NCBI GenBank assembly: GCA_022641735.1
Contig: JALCDQ010000002.1
Span: forward strand, 186,001 to 250,000
From: Prevotella sp.
GTDB lineage: Bacteria > Bacteroidota > Bacteroidia > Bacteroidales > Bacteroidaceae
Direction of reading: 5' to 3'
DNA length: 64,000 nucleotides
Shown here: piece by piece, positions 52,093-61,375 of the stretch
How the letters are laid out: each line of letters opens with the position of its first letter
Position numbering within the stretch: position 1 is the first letter of the stretch
The notes under the pieces: generated by a model
What the model was told of the DNA's origin: nothing
Databases searched by the model: none
Seen by the model: the letters and a program-made list of their open reading frames with translations, nothing else
Made by a program: the position numbers and the translations under genes

Positions 52093-52986
52093 TTAGATGC
52101 GCAGACCCTTAAGGATTTCTGCCATCTTATCCTTTGTCTCTATGCGCGTTGGCACCAACGGAAGGCGCAAAACGTTCTCTATCATGCCCATATCATTCAA
52201 CAGCGCCTTCACTCCTGCCGGATTTCCATCCACGAAAAGCAGTTTGTAGAGCTCCGTAAACTTATGGTGTATCTTGCGTGCAGGTTCATATTCACCCTTG
52301 AATTCGAGGCGAAGCATGCGCGAAAATTCCTTTGGTAGGGCATTGCCAATCACTGAAATGACGCCTGCGGCACCACTTGCTATCATCGGGAAAGTGAGCG
52401 CGTCATCGCCACTGATTACGTCAAAGCGCTGCGGTTTGCCTTTGATAATCTCATCAACCTGCTCTAATGAGCCGGATGCTTCTTTCACTCCGACGATGTT
52501 ATCGCAGTCTTTTACCAAGCGAAGCAACGTTTCGGGCTTCAGATTTACACTCGTTCTGCCCGGCACATTATAGAGAACCAAGGGCAGCGGGCTCACCTTA
52601 GAGATGGCCTTAAAGTGCTGATAAAGACCCTCTTGCGAAGGTTTGTTATAGTAAGGGCAGATGCTTAGGATGCCATCAATTCCACTCCAATCGGTAGATT
52701 TGATTTCTTCCACTACGGCGGCAGTATTGTTTCCGCCACAATATTTCAAGATAGGCAGACGCCCCTTATTGACTTCCTTGACCAAATCAGTGATTTTGTC
52801 TTTCTCTTCTCGTGAAAGGCAAGGAACCTCACCAGTAGTTGCAAGGATGCAGAAGAAATCTGCTCCATTGTCTATCTGATATTCAACAAGTCGCTTGAGG
52901 GCTTTGTAATCCACCTCTCCAGCTTCTGTAAACGGGGTAATCAGGGCAATGCCGAGACCTTTAAAGATATTCTGTGCCATATTCAT
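52093..52986 (-). CDS. dapA: 4-hydroxy-tetrahydrodipicolinate synthase
   Basis: Condenses pyruvate with aspartate semialdehyde, the committed step to diaminopimelate and lysine. 297 residues, normal TIM-barrel length. Features: GIALITPFTEAGEVDYKAL, TTGEVPCLSREEK (the TTGE motif), PLVLYNVPGRTSVNL with the catalytic Tyr, GVKEASGSLEQ with the Schiff-base Lys. An ATG two codons downstream (52980) is also possible. Confidence 0.95.
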   Translation of the reverse strand: MNMAQNIFKGLGIALITPFTEAGEVDYKALKRLVEYQIDNGADFFCILATTGEVPCLSREEKDKITDLVKEVNKGRLPILKYCGGNNTAAVVEEIKSTDWSGIDGILSICPYYNKPSQEGLYQHFKAISKVSPLPLVLYNVPGRTSVNLKPETLLRLVKDCDNIVGVKEASGSLEQVDEIIKGKPQRFDVISGDDALTFPMIASGAAGVISVIGNALPKEFSRMLRLEFKGEYEPARKIHHKFTELYKLLFVDGNPAGVKALLNDMGMIENVLRLPLVPTRIETKDKMAEILKGLRI

Positions 52987-53085
52987 AATTTATAATGGGA
53001 AAGCTATTAATTTCATTTCTTTTGCAAAATTACAAGTTTTCTCTCAGATTGCAAAGAAAATCCACGTTTTTAATTACATTTAATA

Positions 53086-54024
53086 CTAATGTGAACCAAT
53101 CCATAAGAACACCATGCCAAGCATCACCAAGGCTAAATCCAACGCTTTCGCCTTGAGATTCTTCTCATGGAAAGCCACGGCACCAAACAGGAAACTCACG
53201 ACCACAGACCCTCTTCTGACCATCGAAACGATGGAAATCATCGCTCCGGGAAGGCTCAATGCATAGAAATAAACAAAGTCGGCAGCACACAAAAAGATAG
53301 AAATGAAGATGATGGCCCAATCCCAATGAAAGGCAGAAAACTTCATCAAAGTAAGTTTACCATGGTCTTTCAGCCTCAGATGACTCATAAAAAGCACTAT
53401 GCCCATCATGCCCATTTGATAGACATTATACCAACTTTGCACCGCCATCCTATCCAATCCGACGCCTCCATCTTGTGGAGAAGCCATCAGATATTTGTCA
53501 TAAAGCCCGCTGATTGCGCCCAACAAGGCTGCCAAAAGCAGAAAATAAATCCAAAGGTCATGCTTGAAATCGATGCCTTCTTTCCTTCCGCTTCGGCTCA
53601 AAAGAAAGAATGAGAAGACTGCAAGCAGTACACCAATCCACTGCCAGACATTCAGTCGCTCGCCAAAGACCAACATTGCCCCGATAAGAGTCATCACCGG
53701 ACGGGTGGCATTGATAGGTCCAACGATGGTGAGAGGCAGATGCTTCATAGCAAAATACCCGAATGTCCACGATGAAAGGACGATGCAACTCTTCAAAATA
53801 ATGTATTTGTGCATCTCCCAACCACCCATACCTACTTGGAATATACTGCCTTCCAGCAGATGAGTATTCGCTGAAAGGAGAATGAAAGGCAAGAAAATAA
53901 CAGACGAAAACAGGGTATTGAGGAAAAGCACAGCTATCACCTCATTATCCTTCAACGATTTTTTCTTACATGAATCATAAAATCCCAGCAGCACTGCCGA
54001 GAGAAAAGCTAATATCAGCCACAC
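53086..54024 (-). CDS. DMT-superfamily (EamA-type) transporter
   Basis: 312 residues with ten hydrophobic helices in two EamA halves; GPINATRPVMTLIGAMLVFGERLNVWQWIG is the typical end of the first half (quoted here in part: NATRPVMTLIGAMLVFGERL) and SMVRRGSVVVSFLFGAVAF that of the second. Such proteins export or import small metabolites; the substrate is unknown. 5 bp downstream of truA, so it is the third gene of comEC-truA-transporter. Confidence 0.85.
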   Translation of the reverse strand: MWLILAFLSAVLLGFYDSCKKKSLKDNEVIAVLFLNTLFSSVIFLPFILLSANTHLLEGSIFQVGMGGWEMHKYIILKSCIVLSSWTFGYFAMKHLPLTIVGPINATRPVMTLIGAMLVFGERLNVWQWIGVLLAVFSFFLLSRSGRKEGIDFKHDLWIYFLLLAALLGAISGLYDKYLMASPQDGGVGLDRMAVQSWYNVYQMGMMGIVLFMSHLRLKDHGKLTLMKFSAFHWDWAIIFISIFLCAADFVYFYALSLPGAMISIVSMVRRGSVVVSFLFGAVAFHEKNLKAKALDLALVMLGMVFLWIGSH

Positions 54025-54029
54025 ATTAT

Positions 54030-54779
54030 TTATATGTTATATTTTATATCCCACAGGAATAAAGCATTGCCCGGCATGCTCTCTCCGGCATTGGAACGAG
54101 AGCCTGAAGCCACAATATCCTGAAAATCTTGTATCGTTATCCTGCCTCTGCCTACATCTATCAGGGTGCCCACAACGGCTCTCACCATGTTGCGGAGAAA
54201 ACGATTGGCAGTGATTATAAAGCACCAACGCTCAGTATCTTCATCTTCCAGCCTCACCCACTCTGCCCTTGTGACATCGCAAAGGGTGGTTTTCACATCA
54301 GCACCCACCTTGCAGAACGCTCCGAAATCTTTCACATCGAGGAGCAAACGCGCAGCCTCATTCATCTTCTGAAAGTCTAATTTATAAGGCATTTCTAAGG
54401 AATAATGACGCAAAAACGGATTTTTATCCACATGAATATAATAATGATAGGTGCGAGAAAGGGCTGAAAAACGGGCATGGAGTTCATTGTCCACCGCCTC
54501 AATCTTGCTCACTGCGATATCACGAGGCAACATCCGATTCACCTTATAGGCAAGTTGAGCCGTATCCAAAGTCCCTTCAAAATCGAAATGAGCCACCATC
54601 AAGCGAGCATGAACACCAGCATCCGTGCGCCCTGCACCCGTTATCTCGATAGGTTGACGCAGCAAAACAGACAGACATCTCTGTAAGACATCTTGCACGG
54701 AAACGCCATTCGGCTGGATTTGCCACCCATGATAGCAAGTCCCGTCATAACTGAGATAGATGAAATAACGTTGCTTCAT
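54030..54779 (-). CDS. truA: tRNA pseudouridine(38-40) synthase
   Basis: 249 residues from the ATG at 54779 (MKQRYFIYLSYDGTCYHGWQ). That start overlaps the comEC stop by 4 bp; the frame's longer form to 54818 lies fully in comEC. The TruA signature with the catalytic Asp is GAGRTDAGVHA near residue 55, and NRFLRNMVRAVVGTLIDVG is in the C-terminal half. Modifies U38-U40 in the anticodon arm. Confidence 0.94.
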   Translation of the reverse strand: MKQRYFIYLSYDGTCYHGWQIQPNGVSVQDVLQRCLSVLLRQPIEITGAGRTDAGVHARLMVAHFDFEGTLDTAQLAYKVNRMLPRDIAVSKIEAVDNELHARFSALSRTYHYYIHVDKNPFLRHYSLEMPYKLDFQKMNEAARLLLDVKDFGAFCKVGADVKTTLCDVTRAEWVRLEDEDTERWCFIITANRFLRNMVRAVVGTLIDVGRGRITIQDFQDIVASGSRSNAGESMPGNALFLWDIKYNI

Positions 54780-56296
54780 TTCGGCCGCAAAGTTATACAA
54801 ATAATTCGATATGCACAAAACATCAGCAGATAAATCATCAAAGTCTGCACCCAGTTGATGTGAATATTCTCAATGGAAGCCCCTGGCAAGGAGGCTATCC
54901 ACCCCACTCCAGCATTCATCCAACTGGAAATAAGGGCAAGAAACCGAACTACAAGACCTTGCAAAGCGGCTATAGGCGACACGATGAGCAACACGATAGT
55001 ACCATAAAGTATGCCGAAAGCGCAAGGAATCACGATGAAATTCGTAAGAATGAAATAGCAAGAGAAACGTCCAAAATAATACATAATGAGCGGTGCAACA
55101 CCTATCTGAGCAGCAACTGACACCACGGTTATGCCCACAAACCAATTGAGACGACGATGAGGATAAATCAGCAGAATGCCTAAGACAGCCATAAAGGACA
55201 TCTGAAAGCCAATATCCCAAAGATTGTAAGGATTTATGATGAGCATGATAATGGCTGCAGTGGCAAGTGCGTTCAGCGACATACGTTGTCGATTGAGTAA
55301 AGTCACGAGTCCATAAATGGTTATCATGGTGGCCGAACGTACCACGCTGCCCGACATTCCCACGAGAACCACATAACTCCAAATAGCCGATAGGGAAACT
55401 ATCTGTATGACTGCATCCACCCACCGAGAAGAGAAATAATCCTCTCTGCGGAAGACTCTCATCAAAACAGTGATTGTCATTACAAGCACAGCATAAATTA
55501 TGCCCAGATGAAGACCGCTCAAAGCCAGGATATGACTTCCACCAGAGATTGAATAATCTTGCTTAATCTCTTTAGAAATCATAGATTTATCGCCAAGAGC
55601 CATTGCAGATATCAAAGCCAAATTATCTTTTTCAAGTCCTGTCTGCCGCAAATCACCTATCAGCTTGTGCCTCAACTTCATAGCAGCAATCTTCACACGC
55701 TCAAACATCGATAAATTTTCAAGTGATACCTGACGGCGTGTCCAAGAATTATAATAGATGAAAGTCTGTGCTTGAAAGCCATGGACAGTCAGCCAACGCT
55801 TATAATCGAAGTTGGAATTCTCATAAAAATTGCGGGGAGATTCAAGCTGAGATTTGGCTATAATGCCATCTCCAATCTTCAATAAATTCCATTGATTTGT
55901 CAAAGTATCTCGCAATATAGAGGCTTTTACTTTGATGGGCTGAGAACCTGAAGTGATGAGCAAATCGCAAAGCAACACTTTCCCTCTTACCTGAGGCTCA
56001 CTGATGACAACCGCTTCATAACCGATTTCATGCTCGGGAAGGGTGACTTGAACAGATGACTGATGTTCCGTAACTATCCAAACACCGAAAAAAAATGAAG
56101 AAAGCAGAATGGTAATGCTCTGAAGAATCGGCCTGTTACGGGCAACGTTCACAATAATGAGCAAGATAATCATATCTGCTACCCATATCACCGTTGGAAC
56201 CTTATCACCTATCAAATCGCCAATGACAATGCCCAAAATGAGCATCAGTGCAATGCGCAACATCGGATAAAGCTGGATTTTACCATTTACTTCCAT
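54776..56296 (-). CDS. comEC: ComEC/Rec2-family competence protein (no MBL domain)
   Basis: 506 residues from the ATG at 56296; upstream in-frame codons include the promoter. N-terminal membrane helices and a DUF4131-like domain (~30-180) are followed by the Competence domain with SGGSHILALSGLHLGIIYAV near 265 and many helices to ~500. It is the DNA-translocation channel family of natural transformation. The C-terminal metallo-beta-lactamase domain of Bacillus ComEC is absent, as in many Bacteroidetes homologs. A TATCTTTG box sits only 5 bp before the ATG. Confidence 0.85.
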   Translation of the reverse strand: MEVNGKIQLYPMLRIALMLILGIVIGDLIGDKVPTVIWVADMIILLIIVNVARNRPILQSITILLSSFFFGVWIVTEHQSSVQVTLPEHEIGYEAVVISEPQVRGKVLLCDLLITSGSQPIKVKASILRDTLTNQWNLLKIGDGIIAKSQLESPRNFYENSNFDYKRWLTVHGFQAQTFIYYNSWTRRQVSLENLSMFERVKIAAMKLRHKLIGDLRQTGLEKDNLALISAMALGDKSMISKEIKQDYSISGGSHILALSGLHLGIIYAVLVMTITVLMRVFRREDYFSSRWVDAVIQIVSLSAIWSYVVLVGMSGSVVRSATMITIYGLVTLLNRQRMSLNALATAAIIMLIINPYNLWDIGFQMSFMAVLGILLIYPHRRLNWFVGITVVSVAAQIGVAPLIMYYFGRFSCYFILTNFIVIPCAFGILYGTIVLLIVSPIAALQGLVVRFLALISSWMNAGVGWIASLPGASIENIHINWVQTLMIYLLMFCAYRIICITLRPK

Positions 56297-56301
56297 ATCT
56301 G

Positions 56302-56309
56302 CAAAGATA
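56302..56309 (-). promoter_or_regulatory. -7 box for comEC, near-leaderless
   Basis: Plus CAAAGATA is TATCTTTG on the minus strand, with CAGAT between it and the ATG at 56296. The predicted 5' leader is 0-2 nt. Confidence 0.55.
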
Positions 56310-56361
56310 CAACTAATTTCTTGAGAATCATCCCAATAAAAGAAGAAATTTTGAAAAACTC

Positions 56362-56392
56362 TTTGATATCTTTTTTTTAATATGTATCTTTG
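56362..56392 (+). promoter_or_regulatory. Promoter of the EFR1 gene, leaderless
   Basis: TTTG at 56362, 19-bp gap, TATCTTTG at 56385: a full consensus match. Only CACC separates the -7 box from the ATG at 56397, so transcription should start at or next to the start codon. Confidence 0.7.
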
Positions 56393-56396
56393 CACC

Positions 56397-57176
56397 ATGA
56401 TATTCTATTTTTCAGGAACAGGAAACACTCGATGGGCTGCTACACTACTGGCAGAGAGACTTAACGAGCAACTGATCTACATACCGGAAGTGATCAGGGA
56501 AGATTGCCGTTTCCACCTGGAAGATGACGAGCGCATAGGCTTTGTGTTTCCTATTCATGGATGGAGGCCGCCTCTCATCATAAGAAAATTCATTGACAAG
56601 CTGGAAATAGACCACAAAGACAACTATTGCTACATGCTTTGTACGGCCGGAGACAGCATTGGAAGGGCTACTGAGATATTTGCAAAAGACCTGAAAAAGA
56701 AAGGATTAACTCTTGATGCAGCTTTCTCTCTTATCATGCCTGAAAGCTATGTGGGACTGCCATTCTTCGATGTTGACCCAATAGAAAAGGAACTCCAAAA
56801 GAAGCAAAAAGCAGAAAAAGACTTAGAGGAATTTGCCACAGATATAGAGAATAACCGAAAGGGAGTCATAAAGACGTTGAAAGGACCTTTACCAGCATTC
56901 TTTAGCGGACCTGTTGGTGGTTATTTCGTAAAGCATCTCATAACCGATAAACCGTTCCACGTTGTAAGTGAGAAATGCGTAAAATGTGGTATATGTGCTG
57001 ATGTCTGTCCTGTAAACGACATCATTGGAGGGCTCGGAGAAGAACCGAAATGGAAACACGAAGGCGACTGCCTGAGTTGTTTTACCTGCTATCACCATTG
57101 TCCTCACCATGCAATAGAATATGGTGGGAGAACAAAACATAAAGGGCAATACTTCTTCAATCGTAAACATAAGTAG
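56397..57176 (+). CDS. EFR1-family flavodoxin-ferredoxin protein
   Basis: 259 residues. An N-terminal flavodoxin-like fold (MIFYFSGTGNTRWAA, the FMN phosphate loop) is followed by a C-terminal pair of [4Fe-4S] motifs: CVKCGICADVCPVNDI and CLSCFTCYHHCPHHAI. This is the fused arrangement of EFR1 proteins, thought to shuttle electrons in anaerobes; the acceptor is unknown. The start must be 56397 because the first beta strand begins there. The M6 peptidase starts 43 bp downstream and may be co-transcribed. Confidence 0.9.
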   Translation: MIFYFSGTGNTRWAATLLAERLNEQLIYIPEVIREDCRFHLEDDERIGFVFPIHGWRPPLIIRKFIDKLEIDHKDNYCYMLCTAGDSIGRATEIFAKDLKKKGLTLDAAFSLIMPESYVGLPFFDVDPIEKELQKKQKAEKDLEEFATDIENNRKGVIKTLKGPLPAFFSGPVGGYFVKHLITDKPFHVVSEKCVKCGICADVCPVNDIIGGLGEEPKWKHEGDCLSCFTCYHHCPHHAIEYGGRTKHKGQYFFNRKHK

Positions 57177-57219
57177 AAGAACGTTGCTGACAATTTAACA
57201 AACTAGAGGAATCATAAAA

Positions 57220-59013
57220 ATGAAAAGAGCCAAAAGACTTATAATAATGCTGATTTTCATGGCTATTGCCGTGAATAGCTGGGGTGCAAAAGCCTATACA
57301 GGACCAATTGTCATCACACAGACAGATGGGACAACGCTCACTATCTTCGGCCATGGAGATGAAAACTTGCACTGGTATAACACATCCGATGGTGTGTTAG
57401 TGGTGCAAGAAGGCTTTAACTATTACATTGCATCAATAGACGCCAATGGAAATCTTACAGCTTCTACACAGATTGCACACGAAAAAGGAAATCGTTCTGC
57501 AATAGAAGAGGCTTTGGTCAATGTTCAAAACAAAAATGCTTTTTATAAAGCAATCCCTACCGCAACCCGCATGGGTGCAATAACAAGAAGCATCGGTACT
57601 GGCAATCCTCCTTACTTTCCACATACAGGAACACCAAAGGCCCTCGTGATTCTTGTCCAATTTACTGATACCGTTTTCAAGTCTTCCGACCCAAAGGCAA
57701 CATTCAATTATTATCTGAATGGTAAGTCTGGAGATTCCATCCCTGCAAATAACGACATCTATCAAACAAGAAATTATGGAAGTGTTGCGCAATATTTCAA
57801 TGATATGAGTCAAGGTACATACCAACCACAATTTGATGTTGTAGGTCCTGTAACGCTTAATCATCCTTCTATTTATTATGGCACAGGCAGATATGATAAC
57901 CTACAGGCTTTAGTGCAAGATGCTTGCACATCGGTCAATGATAGTGTGGACTTTTCTAATTATGACGAAAATCATGACGGCTATGTAGATTTGGTGTATA
58001 TCATCTATGCTGGTTATGGTTCCAGTGTCTCTGGGGATGACAACGATATTTGGCCACAATCAGGAACGACAAGCGGAGGTACTTATGACAACGTTAAGGT
58101 TAGCCGTTTTGGTGTTAATAATGAGCTCAACTATTGGCCAACAAAGAAATTTTCATCGGCTCCATACCATAGAATAAATGGTATTGGCCTCTTTTGCCAT
58201 GAGTTCTCTCATACACTAGGATTGCCTGACTTATACTCCAGACTTGCTGTGGATAATCAAGAATTAGAATATTGGGACTTAATGGATGGAGGTGAATATA
58301 CCGACAACGGATACCGACCTACTCCATACACTCCATGGGAATTGGAGGAGATAGGATGGATGAACTATGATGAACTTACTGATACCGCGCAATATTCCTT
58401 GAAACCATTTGATGAAGAAAGAAAGGCTTATAAGATAACAAGCGGTGTAAGTGGCAACAATGAGTATCTGCTATTGCAAAACATTCAAAACAATGGTTGG
58501 TGGGGCAAATTACTGGGACATGGTATGCTGGTATATCGTATTGACTATAAAAGCACGACTGTCAATCTCGGTGATTTTCCTAATGGAACTTCTGGAAAAC
58601 CAGGAATTACCATCGTACCAGCAGACAGCCTGCTCATAAGTTCTTATCGTGTATTCTCTTCTAAATCAGATTCTACGAGTACGACGCCCTACAGCTCAAC
58701 ACGATATTTCAACAGCATGTATGGCGATCCCTATCCAGGCACAAAGAATGTGTTAGATATAGATTCCGTCACTATGAACAGTTGTATCATCAAGAAGCCT
58801 ATCTATAATATCAATGAGACCACTGATGGAACAATTTATTTTGATTTTCTGAAAAAGATAGCAACAACAGATATCAGCAACATCAATATTGAAGAAAAGA
58901 AAACAACTGATTTAAGGATATATTCTATCAATGGCATTTACTTAGGTACCGATGAATCCGCATTGCCAAGAGGCATCTATATTAGGAACCATAAAAAAAT
59001 CATTATAAAATAA
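57220..59013 (+). CDS. Secreted M6-family metalloprotease with type IX sorting-like tail
   Basis: 597 residues. A signal peptide (LIIMLIFMAIAVNSWGAKA) is followed by an N-terminal propeptide-like part (GHGDENLHWYNTSDGVLV). The catalytic domain has DENHDGYVDLVYIIYAGYG and the zinc motif HEFSHTLGLPDLYS (HExxHxxGxxD type, near residue 328). The last ~35 residues (DLRIYSINGIYLG then LPRGIYIRNHKKIIIK, quoted separately) match type A C-terminal sorting signals of the type IX secretion system. The protease is therefore likely exported and attached to or released from the cell surface. Confidence 0.85.
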   Translation: MKRAKRLIIMLIFMAIAVNSWGAKAYTGPIVITQTDGTTLTIFGHGDENLHWYNTSDGVLVVQEGFNYYIASIDANGNLTASTQIAHEKGNRSAIEEALVNVQNKNAFYKAIPTATRMGAITRSIGTGNPPYFPHTGTPKALVILVQFTDTVFKSSDPKATFNYYLNGKSGDSIPANNDIYQTRNYGSVAQYFNDMSQGTYQPQFDVVGPVTLNHPSIYYGTGRYDNLQALVQDACTSVNDSVDFSNYDENHDGYVDLVYIIYAGYGSSVSGDDNDIWPQSGTTSGGTYDNVKVSRFGVNNELNYWPTKKFSSAPYHRINGIGLFCHEFSHTLGLPDLYSRLAVDNQELEYWDLMDGGEYTDNGYRPTPYTPWELEEIGWMNYDELTDTAQYSLKPFDEERKAYKITSGVSGNNEYLLLQNIQNNGWWGKLLGHGMLVYRIDYKSTTVNLGDFPNGTSGKPGITIVPADSLLISSYRVFSSKSDSTSTTPYSSTRYFNSMYGDPYPGTKNVLDIDSVTMNSCIIKKPIYNINETTDGTIYFDFLKKIATTDISNINIEEKKTTDLRIYSINGIYLGTDESALPRGIYIRNHKKIIIK

Positions 59014-59046
59014 TCGATGATTTGTGCAAGGTTAAGATTTTTTTAG

Positions 59047-59054
59047 TATCTTTG
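59047..59054 (+). promoter_or_regulatory. -7 box for the beta-barrel gene
   Basis: TATCTTTG, 22 bp before the ATG at 59077. Confidence 0.6.
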
Positions 59055-59076
59055 CAATGAAATACAGAGTACTGAT

Positions 59077-59688
59077 ATGAAAAAAGTTATTTTCTTTACG
59101 TTATTAGCTTTAATGGCTGTCACCAATATAAAGGCACAATCTAACGAGAGAGACTCTTGGGACATCTTTGTTATGCCAAAGGTGGGCTCGTGCTATTCAA
59201 ACTTCACGGGTGTAGACAATGGTGAATTTAAGTTTGGATTTATTGGAGGCTTGCAAGTGGAAGTATTCTTTAATCCCCAGTTGGCTTTTGATACAGAAAT
59301 TTCTTTCTCTCATCAAGGCTCTCACAACTATATCAATCCTGCCACAAAAGAGCCTAATGATGCCCGATTGAATTATCTGAATATGGATTATCTGTTAAGA
59401 GTCTATCCATTTAAAGGACTTAACCGATTTAGCCTTTACACAGGTATTCACGGTGGAGATATGGTATGGTGCAAAATCGACAATCAGGACAAGCTCGACT
59501 ATATGAATAAAGGTGATATCGGAATTCCTGTCGGCATCGGATATGAATTTGGTCATTTCGCTGTTGATGCAAGATATATCTATTCCTTCAGAAAGCTTGC
59601 TCATGATGATATTGCAAAGAAGAACATGGGTGATGCTAAATTAATGACTTTTGCATTGACCATCGGTTACAAAATACAAGTATTTTAA
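59077..59688 (+). CDS. Outer-membrane beta-barrel protein (PorT/OMP_b-brl-like)
   Basis: 203 residues. Signal peptide MKKVIFFTLLALMAVTNIKAQ. The rest is about eight alternating strands (GFIGGLQVEVFFNPQLAFDTE in part: FGFIGGLQVEVFFN; HFAVDARYIYSFRKL; FALTIGYKIQVF at the end) with a C-terminal phenylalanine, as needed for BAM insertion. Small barrel of unknown function. Confidence 0.8.
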   Translation: MKKVIFFTLLALMAVTNIKAQSNERDSWDIFVMPKVGSCYSNFTGVDNGEFKFGFIGGLQVEVFFNPQLAFDTEISFSHQGSHNYINPATKEPNDARLNYLNMDYLLRVYPFKGLNRFSLYTGIHGGDMVWCKIDNQDKLDYMNKGDIGIPVGIGYEFGHFAVDARYIYSFRKLAHDDIAKKNMGDAKLMTFALTIGYKIQVF

Positions 59689-59739
59689 AAATTAAGAAGC
59701 AATTACTTTCGATTTCTTCCATAACTAAGATTTTTTTCG

Positions 59740-59747
59740 TATCTTTG
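59740..59747 (+). promoter_or_regulatory. -7 box for fmt
   Basis: TATCTTTG, 18 bp before the ATG at 59766. Confidence 0.6.
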
Positions 59748-59765
59748 CATTAAAGATTTGAAAAG

Positions 59766-60740
59766 ATGGAGAAAAAAGATCTTAGGATAATATTCATGGG
59801 TACTCCCGAGTTTGCAGTCGGTTCTCTTCAAAAGTTAGTTGAAGGAGGATACAATGTTGTGGCTGTGGTGACTCAACCCGATAAACCTGTAGGCAGACAT
59901 CAAGATGTTCTGCAGCCTTCTGCTGTTAAAGAATATGCTCTATCAAAGGAGATTCCAGTCCTTCAACCTGTAAAAATGAAGGATGAAGGATTCGTTGAAG
60001 AGTTGAAGAGTTATCATGCCGACCTTCAGGTGGTAGTCGCCTTCCGGATGTTGCCAGAGATTGTCTGGGCAATGCCTCGTTTCGGAACTTTCAATGTACA
60101 TGCTGCCCTCCTCCCACAATATAGAGGTGCTGCGCCTATCAACTGGGCTGTCATCAATGGGGAGATACAAACGGGCGTCACCACATTTTTTCTCGACAAG
60201 GATATTGATACGGGCAGAATCATTGCACAGAAGACTTTTGACATCCCCGATACGGCTGATGTCGAATACGTTTATGATGGACTGATGCATCTTGGTGCAG
60301 AAATTTGCCTGGAAACAGTGGATAAAGTGATTGCCACAGACGGCAATGTGCCCTCCATTCCACAAAAGACAAGCAGTGACTTAAAGGCTGCTCCGAAGAT
60401 TTTCAAGGAGACTTGTCAGATTAATTGGTCGCTTCCCGCAAAGCAAGTCTATGATTTCGTCAGAGGTCTCAGTCCTTACCCTGGCGCATGGACGACCATT
60501 TCATTGACAAAAACAGAGAGCAAAACAAATGTGGTTTTGAAGATTTTCAAGGCAGAAAAGTCAAAGGTGGCCAGTCAAGAACCTGAGGGAACGATTATGG
60601 CCCACAACAACAACCTCTTTATATCTTGTTCTGATGAATGGCTTGAAATCACGGAACTCCAGCTTGCTGGCAAGAAACGGATGCAAGCACGCGATTTTAT
60701 CAATGGAATGAGAAATATTGAAGAATATTCTGCTAAATAA
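59766..60740 (+). CDS. fmt: Methionyl-tRNA formyltransferase
   Basis: Formylates initiator Met-tRNA. 324 residues. Features: RIIFMGTPEFAVGSL at the start, the SLLP-type loop NVHAALLPQYRGAAPINWAV with the catalytic Asn/His region (quoted in part: HAALLPQYRGAAPINWA), and TFFLDKDIDTGRI. The C-terminal OB-like domain starts near 210 (INWSLPAKQVYDFVRGLSPY). Followed 58 bp later by tsaC and the ClC gene, a common Bacteroidetes order. Confidence 0.96.
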   Translation: MEKKDLRIIFMGTPEFAVGSLQKLVEGGYNVVAVVTQPDKPVGRHQDVLQPSAVKEYALSKEIPVLQPVKMKDEGFVEELKSYHADLQVVVAFRMLPEIVWAMPRFGTFNVHAALLPQYRGAAPINWAVINGEIQTGVTTFFLDKDIDTGRIIAQKTFDIPDTADVEYVYDGLMHLGAEICLETVDKVIATDGNVPSIPQKTSSDLKAAPKIFKETCQINWSLPAKQVYDFVRGLSPYPGAWTTISLTKTESKTNVVLKIFKAEKSKVASQEPEGTIMAHNNNLFISCSDEWLEITELQLAGKKRMQARDFINGMRNIEEYSAK

Positions 60741-60741
60741 T

Positions 60742-60773
60742 TTTGGTCGTCGCAAAATTATTTGTTATTTTTG
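60742..60773 (+). promoter_or_regulatory. Promoter of tsaC
   Basis: TTTG at 60742, 20-bp gap, TATTTTTG at 60766: full consensus. The leader is about 25 nt. Confidence 0.65.
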
Positions 60774-60798
60774 CGAGGAATATAATTAAAAGGTACAA

Positions 60799-61368
60799 AT
60801 GAATCAGAGTGAAGATATCAAAAATGCTGTAGAAGTGTTGAAAAAAGGTGGCGTCATCCTCTACCCTACGGATACCGTGTGGGGCATAGGTTGTGATGCG
60901 ACCAATGAAGCAGCAGTAGCGAAAGTGTATCAGATAAAACATCGTGACGACTCTAAGGCTCTTATCTGCCTTGTTGACTCAGACGCACGCCTCCAAAGGT
61001 ATGTGAGGAATGTGCCCGAAGTGGCCTGGCAACTGCTTGATGCAGCCACAAAACCGACCACGGTGATTCTCGATAATGCTGTAAACCTTGCTCCCAATCT
61101 GATTGCGGAAGATGGTTCCATCGCCTTGCGCATCACGAAAGAGGCTTTTTCTAAGGAACTTTGTTATCGTTTTCAGAAAGCTTTGGTAAGCACAAGCGCC
61201 AACATCAGCGGAGAGCCTGCTGCCGCCAACTACTGTGATATCTCACAAGAACTGCTCGATGCAGTTGATTATGTCTGCTTCACTCGTCGTCAGGAGCACA
61301 AGCCACACACACCTTCAAGCATCATCCGACTCACTGAGAATGGTGAAATAACTATCATCAGGAAATAA
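60799..61368 (+). CDS. tsaC: L-threonylcarbamoyladenylate synthase
   Basis: 189 residues of the YrdC/Sua5 fold: VILYPTDTVWGIGCDA, KHRDDSKALICLV, IALRITKEAF and the STSANISGEPAA motif. It makes threonylcarbamoyl-AMP for t6A37 of tRNA, the modification that MtaB (35222-36565) then methylthiolates. Short form without the Sua5 C-terminal domain. The ClC gene starts 7 bp later. Confidence 0.93.
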   Translation: MNQSEDIKNAVEVLKKGGVILYPTDTVWGIGCDATNEAAVAKVYQIKHRDDSKALICLVDSDARLQRYVRNVPEVAWQLLDAATKPTTVILDNAVNLAPNLIAEDGSIALRITKEAFSKELCYRFQKALVSTSANISGEPAAANYCDISQELLDAVDYVCFTRRQEHKPHTPSSIIRLTENGEITIIRK

Positions 61369-61375
61369 GAATAAC

